From contig DDRC01000077.1 in NCBI GenBank assembly GCA_002342985.1, forward strand, positions 3,887-16,378: 12,492 nt of DNA, read 5' to 3'. The notes beneath the pieces are model-generated. The model saw only the letters and a list, made by a program, of their open reading frames with translations. It was not told the origin of the DNA and ran no database searches. A program made the position numbers and the translations under genes. Shown here piece by piece: positions 5,170 to 12,492 of the stretch. The stretch is from Flavobacteriales bacterium UBA2426. Lineage in GTDB: Bacteria; Bacteroidota; Bacteroidia; Flavobacteriales_F; PHOS-HE28. How positions within the stretch are numbered: the first letter of the stretch is position 1; every line of letters begins with the position of its first letter.

Positions 5170-7647
5170 ATGCGCCCCCTCACCGCCCTCCTGGTCCTGC
5201 CCGTCGCCCTCCTGATCGGCACCGATTCCATGGCCCAACGCGTGCTGCCCTTTGGCGAAGGCAGCGTCGGCGGCTTGGGCGTGTTCGACCTGGTCGAGCA
5301 CGAAGGCCGGCTCTATGTGGGCGGGCTCTACACCTCCTTCCTCGGCAATCCACGCCGGAACATCCAGGCGTGGGACGGCACCACCTTCCACGACCTGCCG
5401 GGGGCCTTCACCAGCGCTTCCCAGCGGGTGCGTGACCTGGAAGTGTACAACGGCGAGGTCATCGCCACGGGCAACGACGCCGCCTTGGGCCATGTGGGGC
5501 GCTGGGACGGTGCCGCCTGGCAGCCCATGGGCGCCGGGCTGGCCGCGCAGGGCCGCGCATTGTGCATCCACAACGGCGAACTCTACGTGGCGGCGAACGA
5601 TGGCGCGGTGAACCGGTGGGACGGTGCCGCCTGGCAACCGGTGGGTGCGGCCTTCAACGCAGCGGTCGCCTCCCTGCAGTCGCACAACGGGCAGCTGTAC
5701 GCCGGTGGCGCGTTCGACTTCGATGCCGATTCCACCCAGCAGCTCCGGCGGCTGGCCCGCTGGACGGGAACGGCTTGGGAGGAGGTGGCCACCGGCCTGA
5801 ACAACGCGGTCTCCGACCTGCTCTCCACCCCGGAGGGCCTGGTGGTCGTCGGCTCATTCACCACCCGCGGTGATGGCGCCTTGCAGCTGCCGCGATGGAC
5901 CGTGTATGATGGTGCGGACTTCTCCGAACCGACCGCATCCATCCCCAACGTCGTGAGCATCGAGGCTGTTTGCGCGCACCCTGACGGTGGCTACCTGCTC
6001 GGAAGTGGCTCCGGCTCTCTTTGGGTGAACGGTGCCGCGGTGCGGAACATCCGGTACAACTCCTTGCGCGCGGCCGTTCCCTTCGGTGGCAAGCTGTTGG
6101 TGGGCGGGCTCAACGGCAACTCCTATGCCCCGGTGGGCATCGTGGGCCACTTGACGGACGGCAGCGACCTGGAGCATGTGGATGCGAACCAGATCAAAGC
6201 AGCCGCGATCCCCTCCACGTACCTCTTCAACGACGGCTCGGGGCTCCGGCCCGGCTTCGAAGTGCCACAGGGGAGCGGCGTGCACAGCATCTACTCGGCA
6301 TCCCCCTGGGTCACCGGCTTCCACAGCGGAACCCTCCACAGCGCGGCACCCACCTACGACAATCAGCCGGCGCCCACGGCGGGGCCGCACGCTACGGTGA
6401 TGGATGCCGACTTCTACGAGCGCTACTACCAGGTGTGGAAGCTGGACCAGGCCACCATCAGCCAGCATGCCCAGCAATGGGATCAGAGTGGCTATGTGAT
6501 GCCGTACGCCATCGCCACCTGGCCGGGCAACGGCGATGTGAGCAACGGGGAGCCCGCCCAGCTGGCGCCTTACAAGGACCTGGACAACGACGGGCTGTAC
6601 GAGCCTGCCAGCGGTGAATACCCGCTGATCCGCGGGGACCAGGCCGTGTACTTCATCCTCCACAGCGAGCAGGATGCCGACAGCCTGCACCCGCCCATGC
6701 TGCTGGACCTGCATGTGATGCACTACGCCTACAACACGGGCGGCAACACGGACCTGCAACGCACCGTTTTCACCAACTACCGCATCGTGAACCGCGGCAG
6801 CCTGGACTTCACCGGTGTGCGCTTCGGCGCCTTCACGGACATGGACCTGGGATTCTACGACGATGACCTGGCCGGCTGCGACTCGCTGCTGGGCCTTTTC
6901 TTCACCCATAACGGCGACGGTGACGATCAGACCACATCCAGTGCTGCTGGGTATGGTGCCGACATCCCGGCCCAGGGGGTGCTCTTCCTGAACCAGGCGA
7001 TGAGCGCGCACAATGCGATCAGCCGCAATGCACCCTTTAACACTCCGCTGGAGGATGCCATCAATGGCACCTGGCAGGGGGCGCCCTTCGCCCAGCCGAT
7101 CAGTCCCTTGGACTACCCCACGCACTTCGAATACCCCGGTGGTGCCTGGGTGGATCAGCTCAACCTCGCCAGCCCCGACCGCTACGCGGTGGGCTCGGCC
7201 GGTCCATTCATGCTCAATGCCGGCGATACCCTGTGCGTGGACCTGGCCTATCCATGGGCACGCGCGGCGAGCGGCGACCCGTTGGAGAGCCTGGAGGCCC
7301 TCCGCACCCGGGCGCAGGCGGTGAAGAACTGGTACACCGCGCAGCAATGGACCTGCGGGGAGGTGGAGGACATCATCTCCGGGGTGGCGGAGGCGGCTGA
7401 TGCGGCCGGCCTGCAGGCCTTCCCGAACCCCGCGCAGCACCGGCTTACGCTGACCCGCACGGCTGGCATGGGGCCTGGCATGCTCTCCCTGTATGCGGCC
7501 TCCGGGGCCCAGCTGAGGCTGGTGCGCTGGCCCGCCGGCACCGAGCGCCTGCAGCTGGACGTGCACGACCTGCCGGCGGGCATCTACCACGCCGTGCTCG
7601 CCACCGGAAACGCGTTGCATCGCACGCGGGTGATGGTGACGCCGTGA
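5170..7647 (+). CDS. Secreted T9SS cargo protein with N-terminal propeller-like repeats
   Basis: This 825-residue protein has a signal peptide (about 1-22, hydrophobic TALLVLPVALLIG, cleavage near SMA/QRV). Residues about 30-230 carry propeller-like repeats that pair an (L/V)xRWDGxAWxxVG strand (near 109, 147 and 195) with an HNGxLYxGG strand. Residues about 350-740 form a domain that I know only as common in large Bacteroidota secreted proteins. It includes an Asp-rich, probably calcium-binding loop DLDNDGLYEPASGEYP (470-485) and then YPLIRGDQAVYFI. Residues 748-825 are a type A T9SS sorting domain, starting LQAFPNPAQ and ending in LPAGIYHAVL and RVMVTP. It is therefore exported by the Sec and type IX routes and probably released or anchored at the surface. 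No catalytic motif was seen, and substrate or partner is unknown. It appears monocistronic. Confidence 0.9.
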   Translation: MRPLTALLVLPVALLIGTDSMAQRVLPFGEGSVGGLGVFDLVEHEGRLYVGGLYTSFLGNPRRNIQAWDGTTFHDLPGAFTSASQRVRDLEVYNGEVIATGNDAALGHVGRWDGAAWQPMGAGLAAQGRALCIHNGELYVAANDGAVNRWDGAAWQPVGAAFNAAVASLQSHNGQLYAGGAFDFDADSTQQLRRLARWTGTAWEEVATGLNNAVSDLLSTPEGLVVVGSFTTRGDGALQLPRWTVYDGADFSEPTASIPNVVSIEAVCAHPDGGYLLGSGSGSLWVNGAAVRNIRYNSLRAAVPFGGKLLVGGLNGNSYAPVGIVGHLTDGSDLEHVDANQIKAAAIPSTYLFNDGSGLRPGFEVPQGSGVHSIYSASPWVTGFHSGTLHSAAPTYDNQPAPTAGPHATVMDADFYERYYQVWKLDQATISQHAQQWDQSGYVMPYAIATWPGNGDVSNGEPAQLAPYKDLDNDGLYEPASGEYPLIRGDQAVYFILHSEQDADSLHPPMLLDLHVMHYAYNTGGNTDLQRTVFTNYRIVNRGSLDFTGVRFGAFTDMDLGFYDDDLAGCDSLLGLFFTHNGDGDDQTTSSAAGYGADIPAQGVLFLNQAMSAHNAISRNAPFNTPLEDAINGTWQGAPFAQPISPLDYPTHFEYPGGAWVDQLNLASPDRYAVGSAGPFMLNAGDTLCVDLAYPWARAASGDPLESLEALRTRAQAVKNWYTAQQWTCGEVEDIISGVAEAADAAGLQAFPNPAQHRLTLTRTAGMGPGMLSLYAASGAQLRLVRWPAGTERLQLDVHDLPAGIYHAVLATGNALHRTRVMVTP

Positions 7648-7746
7648 GGCGGCCGCTCCCCTGACCGGGCATCCGCGCCGAACGAACAGCGCCGGAACCT
7701 GAGGAAAAGACCTGTCCCCGTTACAACCACCCTCCCACCTTCACTG

Positions 7747-7762
7747 AAGAACAATAAAAAAA
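7747..7762 (+). promoter_or_regulatory. A-rich leader before the lipoprotein start
   Basis: An A-rich stretch ending in seven A residues (7756-7762) lies 10-26 nt before the ATG at 7773. It stands out sharply in this GC-rich DNA. No Shine-Dalgarno sequence is present. A-rich leaders that help initiation are common in Bacteroidota, so this supports the chosen start. It is a general signal rather than a specific site. Confidence 0.45.
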
Positions 7763-7772
7763 CCATCACGCC

Positions 7773-8312
7773 ATGAAGACCTACCCTGTCATTGCGGCAG
7801 CGCTGTGCGCCCTGCTGAGCACCGGATGCACCAAGGAGGAGCAGGAGCAACTGGCCGTGGAGGCCGAGCTGTTGCTGCAGTACAACGCCATTGAATTCAC
7901 CGTGGAGCCCGGCGCCTACGACGGGCAGGTGGAGCTCAACCTCACCTTCAATGGCCAGGAGCTGAACACCCTGCTGAGCAACAACGGCTACACCATGGAC
8001 CAGCTGCAGGAGTTCACGTTCACGAAGGCCGACCTGCGCATCCTCTCGCCCGACGAGCAGAACTTCGATCCGGTGGACATGGTGGAGATGCGACTGAGCG
8101 CATCGGGTGCCGATGCGCGGACCATCGCTTCCCTCAACCCCGTCCCCGATGGCGTGCGCGAGCTGTCCCTTGAGCTGGCGAACGTGAACGCAGCCGGCAT
8201 CCTGCGCAGCTCCGACGTTGCGCTGAAGATGGTCGCTGAGGTGCATGGCACCTTTGCCGAGCCGGTGCTGATGCGGGCGGACCTGGGCGGCCGAGTGGTG
8301 GTGCGGCTCTGA
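7773..8312 (+). CDS. Small lipoprotein with a surface-export-like signal
   Basis: This 179-residue protein has a lipoprotein signal: MKTYPVIAAALCALLSTGC, lipobox LSTGC, Cys19. The residues after Cys are TKEEQE. A Lys followed by two acidic residues right after the lipidated Cys matches the pattern described for the lipoprotein export signal (LES) that sends Bacteroidota lipoproteins to the cell surface. The mature part (about 40-179) alternates hydrophobic and polar residues and is probably a beta-sandwich. It carries no motif I recognise, and function is unknown. An outer-membrane-protein gene starts 19 nt downstream, so the two are probably co-transcribed and may work together at the outer membrane. 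Confidence 0.85.
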   Translation: MKTYPVIAAALCALLSTGCTKEEQEQLAVEAELLLQYNAIEFTVEPGAYDGQVELNLTFNGQELNTLLSNNGYTMDQLQEFTFTKADLRILSPDEQNFDPVDMVEMRLSASGADARTIASLNPVPDGVRELSLELANVNAAGILRSSDVALKMVAEVHGTFAEPVLMRADLGGRVVVRL

Positions 8313-8331
8313 GGCGCCCGCCGAACGATCC

Positions 8332-9738
8332 ATGCCCGCGATGCGGTCCGTGATCCCGATCGCCGCTGCGCTGCTGCTCGCCGCGGCCCCGTGCCGCGCC
8401 CAATACGGCCAGGGCATCGCAGGAAGCACCTGGGAAGGGGTCTGGGGCGTCGGCAGCCAGCCGGCGTGCCTGACGCTGAATGCCGACCGGGCCGAGATCG
8501 CACTGGTCCGTGCGGGCGTCGACCTGGACAACAGCTTCCTCTTCCTGGGCAGGGAGCAGCTCGGCCTCTTCGGCTTCGGCCGCCGCATCCGCGTGGACAC
8601 CACGGCGATCGAGCTGGGCGACCTCACCACGGACCGCGAGCGCGCCGTATCGCTCGACCTGCGGGTGATGGGGCCCTCCTTCTCCCTGCGCATCGGCGAG
8701 CGCCAGGCCATTGCCTTCACCAACAGCGTGCGCGCGTCCCTCACCGCATTGGACCTGAACGACCTGGCGCGGAAATTCGGCATCGACACCATCGCGCTCA
8801 ACCCCGGCGAGGCCCGGCGCGTGGACGAGGCCACCGTGCGGTCGAGCGCCATGAGCTGGACCGAGCATGGCCTCACCTACGGGCGCCTCTTCCCGCTGGG
8901 CGGGCGCCGGCAGCTGCACACGGGCATCACGGCCAAGTACCTGCTCGGGATCTTCGGCCTGTATGCGGACAACCGGGCCCCGCTGTTGAGCGCGCTCAAC
9001 GACAGCGTACAGACGGTGACGGAGGTGAGCATGCGCTACGGGCTCGTGCAGCTCACCGAGGCCCCATGGGCCGGCGGATCGGGCGGCTGGGTGCATGGCC
9101 ACGGATGGGGGCTCGATGCGGGAGCGGTGTATGCGGTGCTGCGCCGGCCCGGCGGCCAGGATGCGGGAGCGCCCGGGCACCATGCCCTCCGCATCGGTGC
9201 GGCGGTCACCGATATCGGCCGCATCCGGTTCAACCGGAAGGCCGCCAGCCATGCGATCGCCAACGGGAGCACCACCGTGAGCGCCCTGGAAGGGCTTGAC
9301 ATAGGCGGCATGAACGAGGTGGACACCGCGCTGAGCAGCCTCTTGCTGGGCGACCCGCAGGCCTCCCGGACGGGCCGCGCATTCACGCAGATGCTCCCCA
9401 CGGCGGTGCACCTGAGCGTGGACTACAGCCCGATCAAGCACCTCGCGCTGCGGATGGAGGCCGTGCGCGGCACCACCGCACCGATCGACGGCCCTTCCGT
9501 GCGCGACCAGCTCAGCCTCACGCTGCGCTTCGAGACGCGCAACTTCTGCGCAGCGCTGCCGGTGAGCGCCGATGCCTTCGGCAACTGGGGCATCGGGCTC
9601 ATGCTGCGTGCGGCCGGTTTCATGATCGGCACGGACCGCATCGGCGGGCTCTTCGGCCTGAACGACCTGCGCGGAGCGGACCTCTACTTCGGCGCCAAGG
9701 TGCGGCTGAAGGGCCGCAAGCGTCCGGCCGGGGACTGA
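8332..9738 (+). CDS. Outer-membrane protein, DUF5723-like
   Basis: This 468-residue protein has a signal peptide ending PCRA/QYGQG. A second in-frame ATG at 8341 would give 465 residues with an equally good signal, so the exact start is uncertain. The pattern after the signal (a Gly-rich start, then LNADRAEIALVRAGVDLDNSFLFLG, a FSLRIGERQAIAF strand, GLTYGRLFPLGGRRQLHTGITAKYLLG, and a closing LYFGAKVRLKG strand) resembles the DUF5723 family of Bacteroidota outer-membrane proteins. Strands alternate through the whole length, as expected of a beta-barrel. The family's function is not established. It follows the lipoprotein gene by 19 nt and converges on the minus-strand gene that ends 13 nt later. 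Confidence 0.8.
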   Translation: MPAMRSVIPIAAALLLAAAPCRAQYGQGIAGSTWEGVWGVGSQPACLTLNADRAEIALVRAGVDLDNSFLFLGREQLGLFGFGRRIRVDTTAIELGDLTTDRERAVSLDLRVMGPSFSLRIGERQAIAFTNSVRASLTALDLNDLARKFGIDTIALNPGEARRVDEATVRSSAMSWTEHGLTYGRLFPLGGRRQLHTGITAKYLLGIFGLYADNRAPLLSALNDSVQTVTEVSMRYGLVQLTEAPWAGGSGGWVHGHGWGLDAGAVYAVLRRPGGQDAGAPGHHALRIGAAVTDIGRIRFNRKAASHAIANGSTTVSALEGLDIGGMNEVDTALSSLLLGDPQASRTGRAFTQMLPTAVHLSVDYSPIKHLALRMEAVRGTTAPIDGPSVRDQLSLTLRFETRNFCAALPVSADAFGNWGIGLMLRAAGFMIGTDRIGGLFGLNDLRGADLYFGAKVRLKGRKRPAGD

Positions 9739-9751
9739 CCGTGCGCTGCGG

Positions 9752-10672
9752 CTACCGATGCGCCGGAACCGGCCGGATCGATCGGCTCCGGCGGTGCCCC
9801 TCACCCCGGCTGCGCAACGCGGCCAAGGCCGCATGCGCGAAGACGGTGCGGTCGGCGCCGCGGTGCACGAAGCGGTGAGCGCCGGCGCCCGGGGTGAAGC
9901 ACGCGCGGCCGCGCCAAAGGTCCTCGATGCATTGCGCCTGCGCCTCGCGGTTGAAGCGCCGCCAGCCGATGCGGCCGCGCACCGGCTCCAGCATCCAATC
10001 GTAGGCCGCACGGCCATGCGCCGCCTGGGCGGCCAAGGCCTCCGCGGCATAGCGCGGGCCCCAGCGCCGGTACTGCCACACGTGCACGGCTTCGTGCACC
10101 AGCAGCGCGCCATCGGTGCGCCCGCCGCGCCGCTTGAGGTAGATCGAATTGCCCAGCGCGAAGGGGCGCGCGCTGAGGCCGAAGAGCCCGGCGCGGCCGT
10201 CCACGATGCGGATGCCGGCGGGCGCCAGCGCATCACCGAACACCGTGCGCAGCAGAGCATATTCGGCTGGCGTGAGCGGCCGGTCGGCGGCCTGGGCGCC
10301 CACCAGCCGCTGCACCAGAGCCACCAGCTGCCCCGCCGTCACCAGGGCGCCGCCGGCGAGCGCCGCGCATGGATGGAGCAGTCCTCGCCATAGTCCGGCG
10401 CGATGACCGAGCAGGCCGCACACGCTCCGCAGCGGCGCGGCGAGCACCGCCGCCAGCAGGTCTGCTCCGCCCTTGATCAACGCACCGCACAATTGCGCAA
10501 GGCCCACCGGCAGGCCGCCGGCCCAGCGGCTGCGCCGTTGCAGCGCCCGCTGCCCGGCGTCGCCCAAGGCCTCCACCCGGGCGGCTGCGCACTCGGCCGC
10601 ATCGTTCAACGCGACGACCACACCGCGTGCGCAACGGCGCAATCCGAGCATCAGCGTGAAGCGCAGGCGCAT
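9752..10672 (-). CDS. Putative HExxH metallopeptidase-like protein with hydrophobic N-terminal region
   Basis: Read on the minus strand, this gives 306 residues from the ATG at 10672. The open frame continues to 10870, but the extra 66 residues are translated from the upstream region that holds the dispersed element and look non-coding. Residues about 16-125 hold several hydrophobic helices (for example 64-80 and 102-121), suggesting membrane association. Residues about 131-250 start RPLTPAEYALLRTVFGD and contain VHEAVHVWQY, an HExxH zinc motif (His193, Glu194, His197). FNREAQAQ follows, with Glu243 a possible third ligand. The layout resembles the DUF4157/Vgr-related group, from memory. Whether it is an active protease is unknown. 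The C-terminal tail (286-306) is basic. It stands alone, divergent from the gene at 10905. Confidence 0.75.
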   Translation of the reverse strand: MRLRFTLMLGLRRCARGVVVALNDAAECAAARVEALGDAGQRALQRRSRWAGGLPVGLAQLCGALIKGGADLLAAVLAAPLRSVCGLLGHRAGLWRGLLHPCAALAGGALVTAGQLVALVQRLVGAQAADRPLTPAEYALLRTVFGDALAPAGIRIVDGRAGLFGLSARPFALGNSIYLKRRGGRTDGALLVHEAVHVWQYRRWGPRYAAEALAAQAAHGRAAYDWMLEPVRGRIGWRRFNREAQAQCIEDLWRGRACFTPGAGAHRFVHRGADRTVFAHAALAALRSRGEGHRRSRSIRPVPAHR

Positions 10673-10733
10673 GCCGCGAAGGTGAGGCCCCGTGGCGTAG
10701 GACCCCGTGCCGGTTGGTGCATCAGGGGCCGGG

Positions 10734-10763
10734 GCGCATCCGCACAAGGTGAAAAAGACGTGG
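10734..10763 (-). repeat. Dispersed element, other half of the split palindrome
   Basis: On the plus strand GCGCATCCG (10734-10742) is followed by the 21-nt arm (10743-10763) that is the exact reverse complement of 5057-5077. Read on the minus strand, the arm's T-run precedes the gene starting at 10672, with 70 nt between arm and ATG. The arm therefore faces its downstream gene as the copies at 306 and 5057 do, while the 9-nt loop is inverted relative to the arm. The last two bases overlap a small palindrome GGTGCGCACC (10762-10771). Confidence 0.65.
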
Positions 10764-10904
10764 TGCGCACCTGTGCTTTTGCCGTGCGCGGTGGGTGGGC
10801 GGAACTCCTTCTTTCGTTTCGTCGAATGCCACCCCCTGCCCCTGTTGCACGGAATGGCCTCATCGCGCATCCGAACAAACCATCAACGGCCCCAGGCTCC
10901 ACCC

Positions 10905-12492
10905 ATGAACCCCTTGCCGCCCACGAATCGCCTCCTCTCCGCACCACGCGCTGCGCTGCTCGGTCTGCTCTGCTTGATGTCCGGCATGCACGCACAGGCG
11001 CAGCCTTCGGGATGGTCGTACATCAGATCGATCGTCATCTCCAACCCCACGGCTTCGTTGGTCGTGGATTACCAGGCGCGACTGGAGATCGATACCCAGT
11101 CTCCGATCGGATCGGGCGATATGCAGCCAAGCGGTGCGGATATCCGGTTCGGCAAGGACTGTGAAGGGTTGAATCAGTACAGCTATTGGATCGAATCGGG
11201 CATCAACACGCCTTCCACGGTCATCTGGGTCAGGGTCGACAGCATTCCGGCATCGGGTCAGCGCACATTCCATATGTTCTACGGCAACCCCACTGCATCG
11301 GCCGTCTCGGCCGTGGCAGGCACATTCGTCGGCCCTCATTCCGCGACCGATAGCGTGAGCAGCGGCGGACCGGGCGGTGTCGCGAATTCACAGCGCGGCT
11401 TCCGCTTCGCGCCGACCGAGGACATCCTGGTGACCGGCTTCGGCAAGCGTGAGCCCAATGGCACGACCAGGTACGTTACGCTCTTCGACTTCAATACGAC
11501 GGCCATCCTGCGACAGATACAGGTAGCGGGGCCGGCGGCACAGTACAGCTATGGCACGATCGGAGAACCCATCTGGCTCACGCAAGGAACCCAATACCTG
11601 CTCCAGCTGTACCAAGGCGCGAATGACGGCTACTACTTCGGAGGCTCTTCGCAAATCGGCCAGCATCTGACCTATTACGATATGAGGTACTGCAACAATT
11701 GCTCTCAGAACAGTTTCCCCACAGCTGTTCTCACCAACTTCCATTATGGCTATCCGGACCTCTGGTATTTCACGAGAAAACGGGTCACGCCTGCTCCCGT
11801 GGTCGCTGTCATGAACGGCTCCATCTGTCCTTGCGCTCCGGGCTACTACAACAACGACGGGGTCTGCACCACCTGCCCGCCGGGCTCGTACTGCCCGGAC
11901 GGGGTGCAGCAACTCCCCTGCCCGGCCGGTTACTTCAACGCACTTGCCGGGCAGGCTGCTTGCCAGGCCTGCGCCGCTGGCTACTTCAGTGATGATGCAG
12001 GGGCCACCAGTTGCCAAGCGTGCGCCGCAGGCTCCTTCAGCGATGCGGTCGCCTCCACCTCCTGCACGGCCTGCGCTGCCGGCTACTATAATCCGGTCAC
12101 CGCTGCAACGGAATGCCTTGCATGCCCAGCCGGACAGTTCAGTGCCGCAACAGGATCCGTTGCATGCCAGAGCTGCGCAGCCGGCTACTACAATCCCACC
12201 ACGGCGGCCACGGACTGCCTCGCCTGTCCGCCAGGAGCGTTCAGCGATGCGATCGGTTCGGCATCCTGCACCTTGTGTCCGGCCAACACCTACAACCCAT
12301 TTGAGGCCCAGACGGAATGTCCCGCTTGTCCCATCGGCCAAACCAGCGGCGAGGGCGCCACGGCGTGCTCACCCAGCCAGGCCTGCACCACCGACCTGGA
12401 CCTGATCTGGCAGCCCGATGGCGTGAGCCTCATCAGCTGGGAGCTCCGCGAGCAGGGCACCAACGCCTTGGTGCAGGCCGGCGGCGGCATCT
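10905..12492 (+). CDS. Large secreted protein with DUF2341-like, DUF4082-like and cysteine-rich GCC2/GCC3 repeats (partial, 3' end cut)
   Basis: The frame is open from ATG 10905 to the window end, 529 codons with no stop. Residues 1-33 are a signal peptide (ALLGLLCLMSG core, cleavage near AQA/QP). Residues about 40-135 resemble DUF2341, ending RTFHMFYGNPTA. Residues about 165-290 (GFRFAPTEDILVTGFGK to DLWYFTRKR) resemble the DUF4082 beta-sandwich. Residues 308-488 are a cysteine-rich repeat region of GCC2/GCC3 (ephrin-receptor-like) type. After it, WQPDGVSLISWELREQG begins a beta-sandwich often seen in Bacteroidota secreted proteins. A T9SS sorting domain would be expected at the missing C-terminus. 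The first part appears less GC-rich than neighbouring genes. The likely role is adhesion or carbohydrate or protein binding at the cell surface, inferred from domain type only. Confidence 0.85.
   Translation, partial: MNPLPPTNRLLSAPRAALLGLLCLMSGMHAQAQPSGWSYIRSIVISNPTASLVVDYQARLEIDTQSPIGSGDMQPSGADIRFGKDCEGLNQYSYWIESGINTPSTVIWVRVDSIPASGQRTFHMFYGNPTASAVSAVAGTFVGPHSATDSVSSGGPGGVANSQRGFRFAPTEDILVTGFGKREPNGTTRYVTLFDFNTTAILRQIQVAGPAAQYSYGTIGEPIWLTQGTQYLLQLYQGANDGYYFGGSSQIGQHLTYYDMRYCNNCSQNSFPTAVLTNFHYGYPDLWYFTRKRVTPAPVVAVMNGSICPCAPGYYNNDGVCTTCPPGSYCPDGVQQLPCPAGYFNALAGQAACQACAAGYFSDDAGATSCQACAAGSFSDAVASTSCTACAAGYYNPVTAATECLACPAGQFSAATGSVACQSCAAGYYNPTTAATDCLACPPGAFSDAIGSASCTLCPANTYNPFEAQTECPACPIGQTSGEGATACSPSQACTTDLDLIWQPDGVSLISWELREQGTNALVQAGGGI
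11919..12368 (+). repeat. Nine tandem 51-nt repeats encoding CxxGxFxxxxxxxxCxx units
   Basis: Units start with a Cys codon at 11919, 11970, 12021, 12072, 12123, 12174, 12225, 12276 and 12327, an exact 51-nt (17-residue) period. The last unit is one codon shorter between its cysteines. A typical unit is CAAGYFSDDAGATSCQA. From 12072 the units alternate between a YYNP type followed by CLAC and an FS type, a 102-nt higher-order period. This indicates recent duplication of two-unit blocks. Confidence 0.9.

Noticed and set aside
5854..7620. 588-codon open frame on the minus strand
   Set aside because: It is antisense to the T9SS cargo gene, which has a signal peptide and sorting domain. The antisense product has biased composition and no recognisable motif.
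9761..9793. CGCCGGA...TCCGGCG inverted repeat between convergent genes
   Set aside because: The 7-bp arms have a long spacer and no T-run, and they lie within the coding end of the minus-strand gene. Such short GC palindromes are expected here, so it is not called a terminator.
8134..10260. 708-codon open frame on the minus strand
   Set aside because: It runs antisense through two well-supported genes (7773, 8332) and out of frame over the HExxH gene. Its product is Arg/Ala/Gly/His-rich with no domain, which is typical of shadow frames in GC-rich DNA.
10673..10870. 66-codon N-terminal extension of the minus-strand HExxH gene
   Set aside because: The extension is translated from the dispersed element and divergent intergenic DNA and has no signal or domain.
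11919..12368. Regular repeats considered as a CRISPR array
   Set aside because: The 51-nt units are in frame inside an open coding region, encode Cys-rich repeats and diverge at wobble positions. There are no constant-repeat/unique-spacer units.

Overview
The window is GC-rich DNA (roughly two thirds G+C by eye) that reads as Bacteroidota, most likely a high-GC member of the Flavobacteriales. The support is protein-level. There is a C-terminal type IX secretion (T9SS) sorting domain on the protein at 5170-7647. A lipoprotein begins Cys-Thr-Lys-Glu-Glu, like the Bacteroidota surface-export signal. There is a DUF5723-like outer-membrane protein, and several large modular secreted proteins. Start sites lack obvious Shine-Dalgarno sequences, as is usual in this phylum. 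No RNA gene, transposase or CRISPR array was seen.

Layout. 1-197 is the 3' end of a large secreted protein with two dockerin-like repeats, followed by a GC hairpin (218-256). 375-3402 is a compact four-gene unit: lipoprotein (375), seven-helix membrane protein (1319), NarL-type sensor kinase (1962) and LuxR/NarL response regulator (2722), the last three overlapping one another. 3477-5026 repeats the first half of that unit: a second 294-aa lipoprotein and a second seven-helix protein, both paralogous to the first pair. A cluster of CTGTGAA half-sites lies between the regulator and this second pair. 5170-7647 encodes a T9SS cargo protein. 7773-9738 is a lipoprotein plus outer-membrane-protein pair. 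9752-10672 on the minus strand encodes a putative HExxH metallopeptidase-like protein. 10905 to the window end is a large secreted protein with DUF2341-like, DUF4082-like and GCC2/GCC3-type cysteine-rich repeats, cut by the edge.

How it may work together. The kinase has one membrane helix and almost no extracytoplasmic part, so it probably takes its signal from a partner. The overlapping seven-helix protein and the exported lipoprotein are the obvious candidates. The second lipoprotein/membrane pair could be an alternative receptor or a target of the regulator. This lipoprotein/7TM/kinase/regulator module is the best candidate for an undescribed system here. A second notable signal is a dispersed 30-nt element, present once in each orientation. 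The two copies look like opposite halves of one 51-nt palindrome and lie upstream of the genes at 5170 and 10672.
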